Positions 17,552 to 25,897 of a stretch of 44,679 bases of DNA are shown in pieces; position 1 is the stretch's first letter; each line of letters opens with the position of its first letter. A program made the translations under genes and the position numbers. Below the pieces are notes generated by a model. It saw only the letters and a program-made list of their open reading frames with translations. It was not told the origin of the DNA and ran no database searches. The DNA lies in assembly GCA_002483745.1 (NCBI GenBank), contig DLIM01000009.1, positions 3,369 to 48,047 on the forward strand. The letters are read 5' to 3'. Source of the stretch: Caryophanales bacterium UBA7642 (GTDB taxonomy: Bacteria > Bacillota_I > Bacilli_A > RFN20 > CAG-288).

Positions 17552-18340
17552 ATGAGAGAAATCATTGCTATAACTAACCAAAAGGGCGGAGTGGGGAAAA
17601 CCACTACTGCCTATAACTTAGCCTCGGCTTTGTCAAGATACAATAAGCGAATCCTTTTAATTGATCTTGATCCTCAGGGCAATTGTTCTCAGGCTATTGG
17701 AATTGATCCAACACTTAGCCGTAAAACAGTCAGTGAGTTGCTCTTAGGAAATGTTGAACTAAAAAAAGCTATTCGAAAAACCGGTTTTGCAAATATTTCG
17801 ATTATCCCCGCTAATTTAACCTTGGCAATGGTTGAATCTAACCTCATGGCAAACAATCAAAAGGCGGATGTTAATTTATTAAAAACCCGACTCAGTGAGA
17901 AAGAGTCTAATCTTTTTGATTTCATCATCATCGATTGTCCGCCGTCTTTAGGATTTCTTTCTCTCAATGCATTAACGGCTGCTGATAGCATCATCGTTCC
18001 CGTTCAATGCGAGTATTTTGCTCTCGATGCTTTAGCTCAGCTTTTAGCTACTGTTGGGCAGATTCAGAGGTCTTCAAACCCAAAATTAGAAATTATGGGA
18101 TTATTGTTAACAATGTTTGACCCTAGGACAAAACTGTCAACTGAAATTGCTCAGGATGTCCGCTCCAATTTCAAGGATCATGTCTTTACTACCGCCATTC
18201 CTCGAAACGTCTCTATCCCGGAAGCTATTGCAAATAGCGTCCCGGTAAATGAATACAAGCCTTGTTCGGCTGGATCACTTACCTATGCTGCTTTAGCAAG
18301 AGAAGTAATGGAATATGTCGGAAAGAAAACGCAAGCCTGA
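17552..18340 (+). CDS. parA: Chromosome partitioning ATPase ParA (Soj)
   Basis: 262 aa, Walker-type ParA of the chromosomal Soj class without an N-terminal HTH. The deviant Walker A is KGGVGKTTT (residues 11-19) with the signature Lys, Walker A' is LLIDLDPQGN, and Walker B is IIIDCPPSLG. ATP-dependent dimers bind DNA non-specifically and are stimulated by ParB to segregate origins; in Bacillota, Soj also modulates DnaA. The stop is TGA and overlaps parB by 26 nt. No Shine-Dalgarno precedes the ATG. Confidence 0.96.
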   Translation: MREIIAITNQKGGVGKTTTAYNLASALSRYNKRILLIDLDPQGNCSQAIGIDPTLSRKTVSELLLGNVELKKAIRKTGFANISIIPANLTLAMVESNLMANNQKADVNLLKTRLSEKESNLFDFIIIDCPPSLGFLSLNALTAADSIIVPVQCEYFALDALAQLLATVGQIQRSSNPKLEIMGLLLTMFDPRTKLSTEIAQDVRSNFKDHVFTTAIPRNVSIPEAIANSVPVNEYKPCSAGSLTYAALAREVMEYVGKKTQA

Positions 18341-19115
18341 GTTAAAGGCTTTAGTCGAGAAATATCAGCGCTTCACTGTCGTCAGTGAAATTGAGAAGAA
18401 CCTTTCTTCTTCCAAAAGAGCTTCCTATCCCCCGGAAGTATTAATTCCTTCCGTCCTTTATTCCGAAAGCAATTATGATTTAGACTGCTATTCCTCTTTG
18501 GAAGAATCAATTAAGCAAGATGGTTTTTTGATGCCTTTGATTATCTGCTCCGGCAAAAAAGAAAACACCTTTGAAATCATCAACGGAATAAAAAGATTCA
18601 TGATTGGAAAGAAGTTAGGACTGACAAGCTTCCCTTGTGTCTTTGTCGATTTGACTCCTGAAAGAAAAGAAGAATATATAATTGAAAACATCTTTACGGA
18701 AGGTGATTCCCCTTTAGTGAAGACCTATTGTTTCAAGCTGTTGAAGAAAGACTATGGCTTCACCGATGAAACCTTAGCTGAGAAAGCCAATATTTCCGTT
18801 AATCAGGTCAGGAACTTGATCCGACTGGATTCACTTCCTAATTTCATCAAATCCGGAATTAAAAGCTTCTTAGTCAGCTATGGAGAAGCCAGAGCCTTAT
18901 TAAATCTTCCTCTAGAAACCCAAAAAGAGCTCTATGAAGATATCCAGGAGAGCAAAGTATCAGTTAGAGATTTAGAGAAACTTAAGCGCAACTACCACGG
19001 AAGAAAAAGAAAAACTGAGGTTTTCCTTAAAGGAAAAACCGTAACCATCAAATTCACGACTAAAGAAGAAGCGCAGAAAGCCTATCCTAGAATCTCCAAG
19101 TCTTTTTCAGACTGA
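18315..19115 (+). CDS. parB: Divergent ParB/Spo0J-like partition protein
   Basis: 266 aa, encoded immediately after parA with a 26-nt overlap. The ParB layout is recognisable: an N-terminal domain with SLEESIKQDGFLMPLIICSG, then FEIINGIKRFMIGKKLGL at the place of the CTP-binding GERRxxA motif (here G-I-K-R), then ENIFTEGD and an HTH at residues 150-171 (TDETLAEKANISVNQVRNLIRL) that should read parS. A short C-terminal domain with a basic KRNYHGRKRKTE linker and KTVTIKFTTKEEAQKA follows. The N-terminus lacks the usual GLGRGLDALL peptide. Overall it is much more diverged than ParA. The stop is TGA. Confidence 0.87.
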   Translation: MSERKRKPELKALVEKYQRFTVVSEIEKNLSSSKRASYPPEVLIPSVLYSESNYDLDCYSSLEESIKQDGFLMPLIICSGKKENTFEIINGIKRFMIGKKLGLTSFPCVFVDLTPERKEEYIIENIFTEGDSPLVKTYCFKLLKKDYGFTDETLAEKANISVNQVRNLIRLDSLPNFIKSGIKSFLVSYGEARALLNLPLETQKELYEDIQESKVSVRDLEKLKRNYHGRKRKTEVFLKGKTVTIKFTTKEEAQKAYPRISKSFSD

Positions 19116-19771
19116 GATTTTTTCTGGCTTAAGACATTCTGTCTTTCTTTTAGAGAAGGCTCACAGCCACAGTAATTTTGGCGGTAAAGATTATATTTTT
19201 TAGCAATTAGAATTCCTTTTAATTGCCCGTTTTCTTTCTTGAAGTCAGAATAAAGGTACTTAGTAGTGGGATACTGAAGAGAAAGCTTCTCAGCAATCTC
19301 ATTAAGTTCCCTAGATGGCTTCTTGCAGGAAACTGTCATAACCGTAGTGAAATAATCGTAATGGTGACGGAAAGCATATTCGTAAGCAAGATTCATCCTA
19401 TAAGCATGGCATCTTAAACAAACCGGGCCGCCTTCATAAGAAGCCAAGCGGTCTTTGAAAAGATTTTGGTATTTAATGAAATCATCTTCGTTGACTATTA
19501 AATCAACTTTGACATTTTCGTCTTTCGTATATTCCTGAAGGAATTTTTCTAGAGTTGCAAGCCTTTTTTCATATTCGCTTTGGGGAAAAATGTTAGGATT
19601 GAAAAAGCCAACGGTTACTTTAAAATGCTTAACCAAAATGCTTAAGGGATAAGTTAAGCAAGGGCCACAGCAGGCATGGAGAAAAAGTGTTGGCTTTTCT
19701 CTCAAAGCATCAACTTCTTTAAGAAGATCCTTGAATTCCTGGTTATAGTAATCCTTGCATTCTTTATTCAT
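19082..19771 (-). CDS. queH: Epoxyqueuosine reductase QueH
   Basis: 229 aa of the QueH (former DUF208) family, which reduces epoxyqueuosine to queuosine in tRNA, replacing the cobalamin enzyme QueG. The adjacent cysteines in LHACCGPC (Cys34, Cys35, Cys38), the later CLRCHAYRM pair and NYCGCE near the C-terminus are the metal and redox ligands of this family. It follows queA directly (stop TAG, then ATG) and is the last gene of tgt-queA-queH. Its 3' end overlaps the convergent parB 3' end by 34 nt, and I see no terminator between them. Confidence 0.95.
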   Translation of the reverse strand: MNKECKDYYNQEFKDLLKEVDALREKPTLFLHACCGPCLTYPLSILVKHFKVTVGFFNPNIFPQSEYEKRLATLEKFLQEYTKDENVKVDLIVNEDDFIKYQNLFKDRLASYEGGPVCLRCHAYRMNLAYEYAFRHHYDYFTTVMTVSCKKPSRELNEIAEKLSLQYPTTKYLYSDFKKENGQLKGILIAKKYNLYRQNYCGCEPSLKERQNVLSQKKSQSEKDLEILG

Positions 19772-20857
19772 CTAGTCAATTTTATCTCTATGAATGAACA
19801 TTGCATCACCAAAGGAGAAGAAACGATACTTGTTTTCAACAGCATGCTTGTAAGCATTGAGAATATGATCTCTTGAAGAAAAAGCCGAAACCAGCATAAC
19901 CAATGTTGATTTAGGTAAATGGAAATTAGTAATTAGGCAATCAATAGCCTTGTATTGGAAACCAGGATAAATGAAAAGTTTGGTATCTCCTGAGCACTTG
20001 GTGAACTTACCGTATTTCTGCATAACCGATTCAAGCGTTCTAGTCGGAGTAGTACCAATAGCAATGATTCTTCTCTTTTCGGCCTTAGCCTTGTTTAGAG
20101 CATCAGCAGCTTCCTGAGACATCATATAGAACTCAGAATGCATGTCATGCTTTCTGATATCGTCAGTCTTAACTGGTCTAAAAGTACCTAAACCTATATG
20201 AAGAGTAATATCAACTACTTCAACGCCTTTAGCTTTTAGTTTTTCAAACAGCTCATTAGTGAAATGGAAACCGGCTGTAGGAGCAGCGGCGCTGCCTTCA
20301 ATCTTGGCATAGACAGTCTGATAACGGGAGTTATCGCCAAGCTGTTGATGAATATAGGGAGGAAGAGGCATCTTGCCTAATGCATCCAACACTTCCATGA
20401 AGATGCCTTTATAAATAAAGTGGAATAATCTTAATCCTTCTTCCTGAACCTCAACACATTCAGCAACCAGTTCATCATTCTGGCCAAAATAGACTTTTGT
20501 TCCAAGTTTAACAGCATGGGCATTGCCAACTAAGCACTGCCAGACATCTTTTTGGTCCTTCAGTTCATTAAGAAGAAGAAGCTCGACATGAGCATGAGTT
20601 TCTTTCTTTTCACCTAAAAGCCTAGCGGGAATAACTTTAGTGTTATTTCTAACTAGGACATCGCCTTTGTGAAGGTACTTCTCAATATCGTAGAAATACG
20701 GTTCGTCAGTGAGTTCGCCAGTATCTCTATCCATGACTAATAGCCTGGAGTGATCTCTTTGCTGAGCAGGAGACTGAGCAATCAGTTCTTCCGGTAAATA
20801 ATAATCATAGGAACTTAAAGAATAAATATCAAAATCAAATCCTGGAGTATTAGACAT
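19772..20857 (-). CDS. queA: S-adenosylmethionine:tRNA ribosyltransferase-isomerase QueA
   Basis: 361 aa; transfers and rearranges the ribosyl of SAM onto preQ1 in tRNA to form epoxyqueuosine. Family motifs are YDYYLPEELIAQSPAQQRDHSRLL at the start, KVIPARLLGEK, YQTVYAKIEGSAAAPTAGFHFT (the QueA signature) and GLGTFRPVK. I take ATG 20855-20857 as the start, since it follows AGAGGT and lies 1 nt after the tgt stop; an upstream GTG would overlap tgt. No queC, queD, queE or queF is in the window. Confidence 0.97.
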   Translation of the reverse strand: MSNTPGFDFDIYSLSSYDYYLPEELIAQSPAQQRDHSRLLVMDRDTGELTDEPYFYDIEKYLHKGDVLVRNNTKVIPARLLGEKKETHAHVELLLLNELKDQKDVWQCLVGNAHAVKLGTKVYFGQNDELVAECVEVQEEGLRLFHFIYKGIFMEVLDALGKMPLPPYIHQQLGDNSRYQTVYAKIEGSAAAPTAGFHFTNELFEKLKAKGVEVVDITLHIGLGTFRPVKTDDIRKHDMHSEFYMMSQEAADALNKAKAEKRRIIAIGTTPTRTLESVMQKYGKFTKCSGDTKLFIYPGFQYKAIDCLITNFHLPKSTLVMLVSAFSSRDHILNAYKHAVENKYRFFSFGDAMFIHRDKID

Positions 20858-20858
20858 T

Positions 20859-21989
20859 TTAGCAACCTCTTTCTGTCTTAAAGGCACTTAACTTTTCAGC
20901 TGCAAAGTCAAGGAAATTATCATTCTTGATAGCAGTTCTAGCTTCTTCCATCGTATGTATCAGGAAACGGATATTGTGGATAGAACACAGTCTTCCGCCA
21001 AAACCTTCTTCGCACTTCATCAGATGATGAAGATAGGCTCTAGTGAAATTCTTACAGCAATAGCAATCACAGTCGGGATCTAAGGGAGTGAAGTCATTTT
21101 CATACCTAGCATTCTTAATATTAATACGACCTTCACTAGTCATGAGAGTACCATGTCTTGCTAATCTAGTCGGTAAGACACAGTCAAACATATCGACCCC
21201 TTTTCTAATACCATCAAACATCATATCAAGACTTCCAATACCCATTAGATATCTAGGCTTATCATAGGGCAAGAACGGAAGAGTCAATGAAACTTCATGA
21301 TATTCCGTAAGTCGAGGCTCACCAATTGCCGTACCGCCGATAGAGAAGCCCTCAAAAGGCAGTTTAGTCAACTCCTGAGCACAATATTGCCTCAAGTCAG
21401 CATAATCGCCACCTTGAACAATTCCAAAGAGCGCTTGATCACCTCTTTTTTTGGCAGCTAAACCGCGCTTTGCCCACCTTATCGTTCTATCAACAGAGTT
21501 TTTCATATACTCTTTGCTGGCCGGATAAGGAGCACATTCATCAAAGGACATAATGATATCGGCGCCAATGTCTTCTTCGATTCCGATAACACTTTCAGGG
21601 GAGAAGAAATGCTTGTTTCCAGAGAGAGGATCTTTAAAGGCTACTCCTTCTTCAGTGATCTTATCCCTTAATTTAGTCAAAGAGAAAACCTGATAGCCAC
21701 CAGAATCGGTAAGCATCGGTCCGTTATAATTCATAAACTTCTGGACACCGCCTGCCTCTTTAACAATCTTACTCCCGGGTCTTAAAGCCAAATGATAAGT
21801 GTTAGCTAAAATAACGCCGGCTCCACAAGCCTTGATTTCCTCAGGGGATAAAAGTTTAACGGTAGCCTGAGTGCCTACCGGCATGAACATGGGTAATTCG
21901 ACTGTTCCATGTGGGGTATGAAGAAGTCCATACCTAGCATGGCAGTTCTTATCCTCATGCAGTATTTCAATGTAAAAGTCTTTTGACAT
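20859..21989 (-). CDS. tgt: Queuine tRNA-ribosyltransferase Tgt
   Basis: 376 aa; exchanges G34 of tRNAs for Asp, Asn, His and Tyr with preQ1. Motifs are LANTYHLALRPG, MLTDSGGYQVFSL with the general-base Asp, FDECAPYPA, IGGTAIGEP, MFDCVLPTRLARHG with the nucleophilic Asp, and the zinc site CDCYCC plus a later His. The ATG at 21987-21989 lies only 8 nt after a perfect TATAAT, so the mRNA may be leaderless; a TTG 9 nt upstream falls inside that -10 box and is unlikely as the start. Confidence 0.97.
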   Translation of the reverse strand: MSKDFYIEILHEDKNCHARYGLLHTPHGTVELPMFMPVGTQATVKLLSPEEIKACGAGVILANTYHLALRPGSKIVKEAGGVQKFMNYNGPMLTDSGGYQVFSLTKLRDKITEEGVAFKDPLSGNKHFFSPESVIGIEEDIGADIIMSFDECAPYPASKEYMKNSVDRTIRWAKRGLAAKKRGDQALFGIVQGGDYADLRQYCAQELTKLPFEGFSIGGTAIGEPRLTEYHEVSLTLPFLPYDKPRYLMGIGSLDMMFDGIRKGVDMFDCVLPTRLARHGTLMTSEGRINIKNARYENDFTPLDPDCDCYCCKNFTRAYLHHLMKCEEGFGGRLCSIHNIRFLIHTMEEARTAIKNDNFLDFAAEKLSAFKTERGC

Positions 21990-21997
21990 AGCAAACA

Positions 21998-22026
21998 ATT
22001 ATAAAAGAAAAACCCTCTTTAATAAA
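21998..22026 (-). promoter_or_regulatory. tgt promoter inside the tetR terminator
   Basis: On the minus strand TATAAT (21998-22003) with a weak -35 TTTATT (22021-22026) at 17 nt. The -35 falls in the loop and arm of the tetR terminator hairpin, and the start codon begins 8 nt after the -10. Confidence 0.5.
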
Positions 22027-22031
22027 GAGGG
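22004..22031 (-). terminator. tetR terminator
   Basis: Stem CCCTCTTT/AAAGAGGG (22013-22020 and 22024-22031) with a 3-nt loop, followed on the minus strand by TTTTTCTTTT. It lies 25 nt after the tetR stop. Confidence 0.85.
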
Positions 22032-22055
22032 CAGAGGAAATAAAAGAGAATTTTT

Positions 22056-22661
22056 TTAATTTAAGAGGGACTTCTTAGGCATAGCATCATAGAACATCTC
22101 AAAAGTAAGCTTATAGATATAGTCCTCAATCTGGATGCTGGTATATTCGCTTATATGAGGAATCATATAATAAATGAGGCCAGATAAAGACCCAGCCATA
22201 AAGTGAGCAGCAACCGGAATCGGAACACCTCTGATCTCATCAGAATAGATAGTCAATATTGCCGTAATGTTCTCAAGGAGGAAACTGGACAAGACTCCAA
22301 AAGCCGAATGACTAGAGATGTTCTTATTAAGAACCTTGAAGCGGTCATCATCAACGTTCATGAAAGTGCTGATGTTGTGAAGGAAGACACGATAGGCCTG
22401 AGGGAAGGATATACCATTGTTCTTGCTGCTTTGTGAAATAGTCTTAGTTACCGCAACATTAAGAGTGGATAAACGATAAGAAAGAACATCACTCACACAG
22501 TCAAAATTATTATAGAAAGTAGCACGGCTAATATGAGCTGTGGAACAAATATCGGATACCTTAATATCATCGATGCATTGAGTCTTAGATAAGATAAGTA
22601 AAGCATCTGCTAATTTCTTTTTAGTCTTAACAATTCTTTGATCAACCTTTTTTTCGCTCAT
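22056..22661 (-). CDS. TetR/AcrR family transcriptional regulator
   Basis: 201 aa. The N-terminal HTH is at about residues 8-55: RIVKTKKKLADALLILSKTQCIDDIKVSDICSTAHISRATFYNNF with the typical ending SRATFYNNF. The rest is an alpha-helical ligand and dimer domain of the type with a late SGLIYYMIPHI helix, as in the branch that includes DhaS-like regulators. ATG 22659-22661 follows AAGGAG. It is monocistronic with its own terminator and has no divergent or downstream target gene: tgt has its own promoter, and the other neighbour is the 3' end of gatB. Target and ligand unknown. Confidence 0.9.
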   Translation of the reverse strand: MSEKKVDQRIVKTKKKLADALLILSKTQCIDDIKVSDICSTAHISRATFYNNFDCVSDVLSYRLSTLNVAVTKTISQSSKNNGISFPQAYRVFLHNISTFMNVDDDRFKVLNKNISSHSAFGVLSSFLLENITAILTIYSDEIRGVPIPVAAHFMAGSLSGLIYYMIPHISEYTSIQIEDYIYKLTFEMFYDAMPKKSLLN

Positions 22662-22937
22662 AAATTTCTCCTTGGTTAAACAAAATTGATTTAAATGCAA
22701 GAATAGTATACTTCACGCATTATTAGAAAAATAGGGCAAAACGTTTAAGAAAAAAGGATGCTTTCTTTAAGAAGCTTGATGTTTGTTTAGTATTATTGCC
22801 CATATTCGCAACTTTTGTACATTTCATAACAATTTTGTTAAGGATATTTAACAATTTACAAATTGCCATTTACGTCTTTACATTTAATGATAATTATACT
22901 TTTTTGTCGCTAAGATTATTGCTGTTATAAATAAAAC
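22662..22937. other. AT-rich intergenic stretch upstream of tetR
   Basis: No gene seen. It holds a likely tetR promoter (TATACT at about 22705-22710, minus strand) and, further up, a perfect inverted repeat TTGTTAA-N6-TTAACAA at 22835-22854, with the string TAACAATTT occurring twice around it. This could be an operator or simply AT-rich sequence. Confidence 0.4.
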
Positions 22938-22938
22938 T

Positions 22939-22971
22939 AAAAAAGCAGCCAGAAAGAATCTCTAGCTGCTT
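22939..22971 (-). terminator. gat operon terminator
   Basis: Stem AAGCAGC/GCTGCTT (22943-22949 and 22965-22971) with an internal pairing region, followed on the minus strand by TTTTTT. It begins 18 nt after the gatB stop. Confidence 0.85.
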
Positions 22972-22988
22972 GTTACCTACACTTAGTT

Positions 22989-24434
22989 TTACTTGTTAGT
23001 CGGCTTGATGCAGGGACCGATTTTCTTAACTATCAGTTCCTTAGAAAGATTAGGGTTGGCTTTTCCATGAGACATCTTCATAACCTGTCCGACTAGATAG
23101 CCTAAGGCATGATCCTTGCCATGCTGATAATCAGCGACCGACTGCTGATTGTTCTTAAGGATCTCATCTACTAGCTTTTCGACTTCACCCGTGTCGGAAA
23201 TCTGCTCCATACCTTTTTCCTTGATGATATCAGTTGGGTTCTTGCCTTCTTCAATCATTATGGCTAATACTTCCTTGGCCTGCTTGGAATTAATCTTTCC
23301 TGAAGTCAAGTCATTGACTAACTGGACTAAGTTCTCCTTAGAGAACTTTAATTCATCCAAGGTCTTCTGGCTCTTATTGAGATAGCCTAAGATATCAACC
23401 ATCAGGAAGTTCCATAAAGTGGAAGAATTCTTGATTCCTAAAGCTAAGCAATCTTCAAAATAGACAACAAAATCCTGATTCTTAAGCAGCTCCTCAATCT
23501 CATAGTCGCTTAAGCCATCAGCTTTAAGTTCGCTACGATAGGCATTAGGAAGCTTGTTCATAGAATGAATGGCATCATAGATGAAGCCTTCATCTAGATC
23601 AATCGGAACAATATTAGGTTCTCTGAAGTACTTGTAATCAATGGCATCGGTCTTCTTTCTCATCAAGACCGTCTGCTTCAGTCCTTCATCGTAACGTCTA
23701 GTTTCCTGTTCAACCTGACCGCCAGCATCAAGAATCTCAGACTGTCTCTTGACTTCATAGTCGACAGCGGAACGGATATTCTGAATAGTGTTAAGGTTCT
23801 TACATTCACACTTGGTTCCTAACTTTATCGTTCCCTTAGGTCTTAAGGAGACATTGATATCGCATCTTAAGGAGCCATTCTCCATCTTTCCATCAGAGAC
23901 ACCTAAATAGGCGACAATCTCTCTTATAGCTTCCACATATTTCATGGCTTCTAAGCCAGAATGCATTTCCGGAAGCGAGACAATTTCAATTAAAGGTGTG
24001 CCGCAGCGGTTGAAATTAAGAAGGGATATATCACTTAAATGAATCTGCTTAGCAGTATCTTCCTCTAAGTGGGCTTGCTCAATACCGATTTTCTCAGTCT
24101 TGCCATCAACGTTGATTTCAACAAAGCCGTCTCGGCCGATAGGATGGAACTGCTGAGTAATTTGATAACCCTTTGGCAAATCAGGATAGAAGTAGTTCTT
24201 TCGGTCAAAATATAAAGTCCTAGCCACCTTCATATTCAAGGCAGTGGATACTCGGATTCCAAAGACAACGGCTTCTTCATTGACGACTGGCATCGTACCA
24301 GGAAAAGCTAAATCAAGAGGAACCGTCTGTGAGTTAGGATCCTTACCGAAAGTGCAGGGGGCAGAAGAGAACATCTTGGATTTAGTCTTCAGCTCAACAT
24401 GGATTTCAATACCTATGACTGGTTCGTATTCCAT
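22989..24434 (-). CDS. gatB: Asp/Glu-tRNA amidotransferase subunit B
   Basis: 481 aa, full-length GatB, the kinase and tRNA-binding subunit of GatCAB that phosphorylates Glu-tRNA(Gln) and uses ammonia channelled from GatA. It has the opening VIGIEIHVELKTKSKMFS, FPGTMPVVNEEAV, FDRKNYFYPDLPKGYQITQ, the central NLNTIQNIRSAVDYEVKRQ, YKYFREPNIVPI and the YqeY-like tail ending in HGKANP. The start follows AAGGAGG. Last gene of gatC-gatA-gatB, 2 nt after gatA. Confidence 0.98.
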   Translation of the reverse strand: MEYEPVIGIEIHVELKTKSKMFSSAPCTFGKDPNSQTVPLDLAFPGTMPVVNEEAVVFGIRVSTALNMKVARTLYFDRKNYFYPDLPKGYQITQQFHPIGRDGFVEINVDGKTEKIGIEQAHLEEDTAKQIHLSDISLLNFNRCGTPLIEIVSLPEMHSGLEAMKYVEAIREIVAYLGVSDGKMENGSLRCDINVSLRPKGTIKLGTKCECKNLNTIQNIRSAVDYEVKRQSEILDAGGQVEQETRRYDEGLKQTVLMRKKTDAIDYKYFREPNIVPIDLDEGFIYDAIHSMNKLPNAYRSELKADGLSDYEIEELLKNQDFVVYFEDCLALGIKNSSTLWNFLMVDILGYLNKSQKTLDELKFSKENLVQLVNDLTSGKINSKQAKEVLAIMIEEGKNPTDIIKEKGMEQISDTGEVEKLVDEILKNNQQSVADYQHGKDHALGYLVGQVMKMSHGKANPNLSKELIVKKIGPCIKPTNK

Positions 24435-24436
24435 AG

Positions 24437-25897
24437 TTACTTAGCCTCCTTAACGGTGAGATTCTTTAAGCCAGTAATATTTTCGATTTCCTGACCTAAG
24501 CCCATCACATAGCCATCTTCAAAGATACGGCCAGTGACATTGATGCCAAGAGGCATACCAGACTCAAAAGCCATAGGAAGAGTTAAAGAAGGGTTACCGC
24601 CAAAGTTTCCTAAAGTAAGAATATTATCGAGGAAGTCAGGATGAGTCGACCAAGCGGTCGATAATTCAGAGAATTTCTTAGGAATAGCAAAACTGGCTGG
24701 CTGAACTAAATAGTCAATGGAATCAAAGAACCTGTTAAGATTATCGACAATCAGTCTTCTGGCCTTTTGGGCACGGGAGAACATCTCTTCCTGGTTTTGG
24801 CTTAGAAGAGAGAAGCTTCCGATAACAAATCTTCTCTTGATTAAATCTGAGAAGCCTTTGGTTCGGCATTCGGTCATATATTCAGAATAAGTCTTTGGAT
24901 TATCTTTAGCAGTAGGACCAAAACGGATGCCATCAAGATTGGCATCATTGGAAGTGGCTTCAGCGCAGGAGATGATCATATAGGTGGGATAAAGAGCATC
25001 AAGCAATTCAACCGGATAGTCGTAAGCAATCACTTCATAGCCTTTGGCTTTCAGATTATTGAGCAGATCAACATAACTATCCTTGATAGTCTTATCAGAA
25101 ATACTATCCATGACTGCCTTAAAGTAGCCAATCTTCTTTAAAGTCTTATGGCCTAAAACATAGTTTTCATACTTCTCTCTCTTGCGGTATGAAGAAGACA
25201 TATCATTTCTATCATGCCCGGATAAGGCAGAAAGAACATAGCTAGCATCAAGAACATTCCTAGTGAAGAAACCTACAGCATCTAAAGAGGGAGCAAAAGG
25301 AAATAGTCCGTAGCGGGAAATTCTTCCCCAAGTAGCCTTATAGCCTACTAAACCGCCATTGCTGGCAGGTTTTCTGACTGAATCACCAGTATCGCTTCCT
25401 AAGGCTAAAGGAGCTAGACCCAAAGCTAAGCTAGAGGCACTTCCACAGGATGATCCGCCAATGATGCGACTATGGTCATAAGGATTCAAAGTACTGCCTT
25501 TATGTCCGGTAGTACCAGTACCTCCCATAGCTAATTCATCCATGGTAGTCTTAGCAACCATGATCATACCGGCTCGATTAAGTTTTGAAATGACGGTAGC
25601 ATCAAAAACTGGGACGTAGCCATTCAGAATATTGGAAGAAGCCGTAGTTTCAATTCCTTTAGTGGAATAGTTATCCTTGGCAAAATAAGGAATACCTTTT
25701 AAATATTCTTCTTCTTTGATTTCGGTAATCTTGCCGGCTTCCTTTAAGGCGCCATCAAAATTGAGAGCCTCAAAGCAGTTGCAGTCATCGCTTTTGACTC
25801 CAGCGATGCAATCATTCACTAAATCAACAGGAGTGATCTCCTTTTTGACTAAAAGCTCATGGAGCTCACTAATCGGCTTATTCATCAATTTCGTCAT
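24437..25897 (-). CDS. gatA: Asp/Glu-tRNA amidotransferase subunit A
   Basis: 486 aa amidase-signature subunit that releases ammonia from glutamine. The Ser-cisSer-Lys triad is present: Lys74 in PYFAKDN, the cis-Ser in GGSSCGSAS (about residue 150) and the nucleophile Ser173 in GSDTGDSVRKPAS. The two positions that are normally Gly in GGSSGGS and DTGGS are Cys and Asp here. VGYKATWGRISRYGL is the usual follow-on. The start ATG at 25897 follows a TAGGTAA site; a second ATG 12 nt on overlaps the gatC stop. Confidence 0.97.
   Translation of the reverse strand: MTKLMNKPISELHELLVKKEITPVDLVNDCIAGVKSDDCNCFEALNFDGALKEAGKITEIKEEEYLKGIPYFAKDNYSTKGIETTASSNILNGYVPVFDATVISKLNRAGMIMVAKTTMDELAMGGTGTTGHKGSTLNPYDHSRIIGGSSCGSASSLALGLAPLALGSDTGDSVRKPASNGGLVGYKATWGRISRYGLFPFAPSLDAVGFFTRNVLDASYVLSALSGHDRNDMSSSYRKREKYENYVLGHKTLKKIGYFKAVMDSISDKTIKDSYVDLLNNLKAKGYEVIAYDYPVELLDALYPTYMIISCAEATSNDANLDGIRFGPTAKDNPKTYSEYMTECRTKGFSDLIKRRFVIGSFSLLSQNQEEMFSRAQKARRLIVDNLNRFFDSIDYLVQPASFAIPKKFSELSTAWSTHPDFLDNILTLGNFGGNPSLTLPMAFESGMPLGINVTGRIFEDGYVMGLGQEIENITGLKNLTVKEAK

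Noticed and set aside
17400..19200. parS site around parAB
   Set aside because: I looked for TGTTTCACGTGAAACA-like palindromes and found none; CACGTG occurs at about 28253 inside ligA but without flanking symmetry.
19900..22100. preQ1 riboswitch in front of tgt
   Set aside because: The promoter is 8 nt from the ATG, so there is no leader, and no preQ1-I pseudoknot pattern is visible between tetR and tgt.
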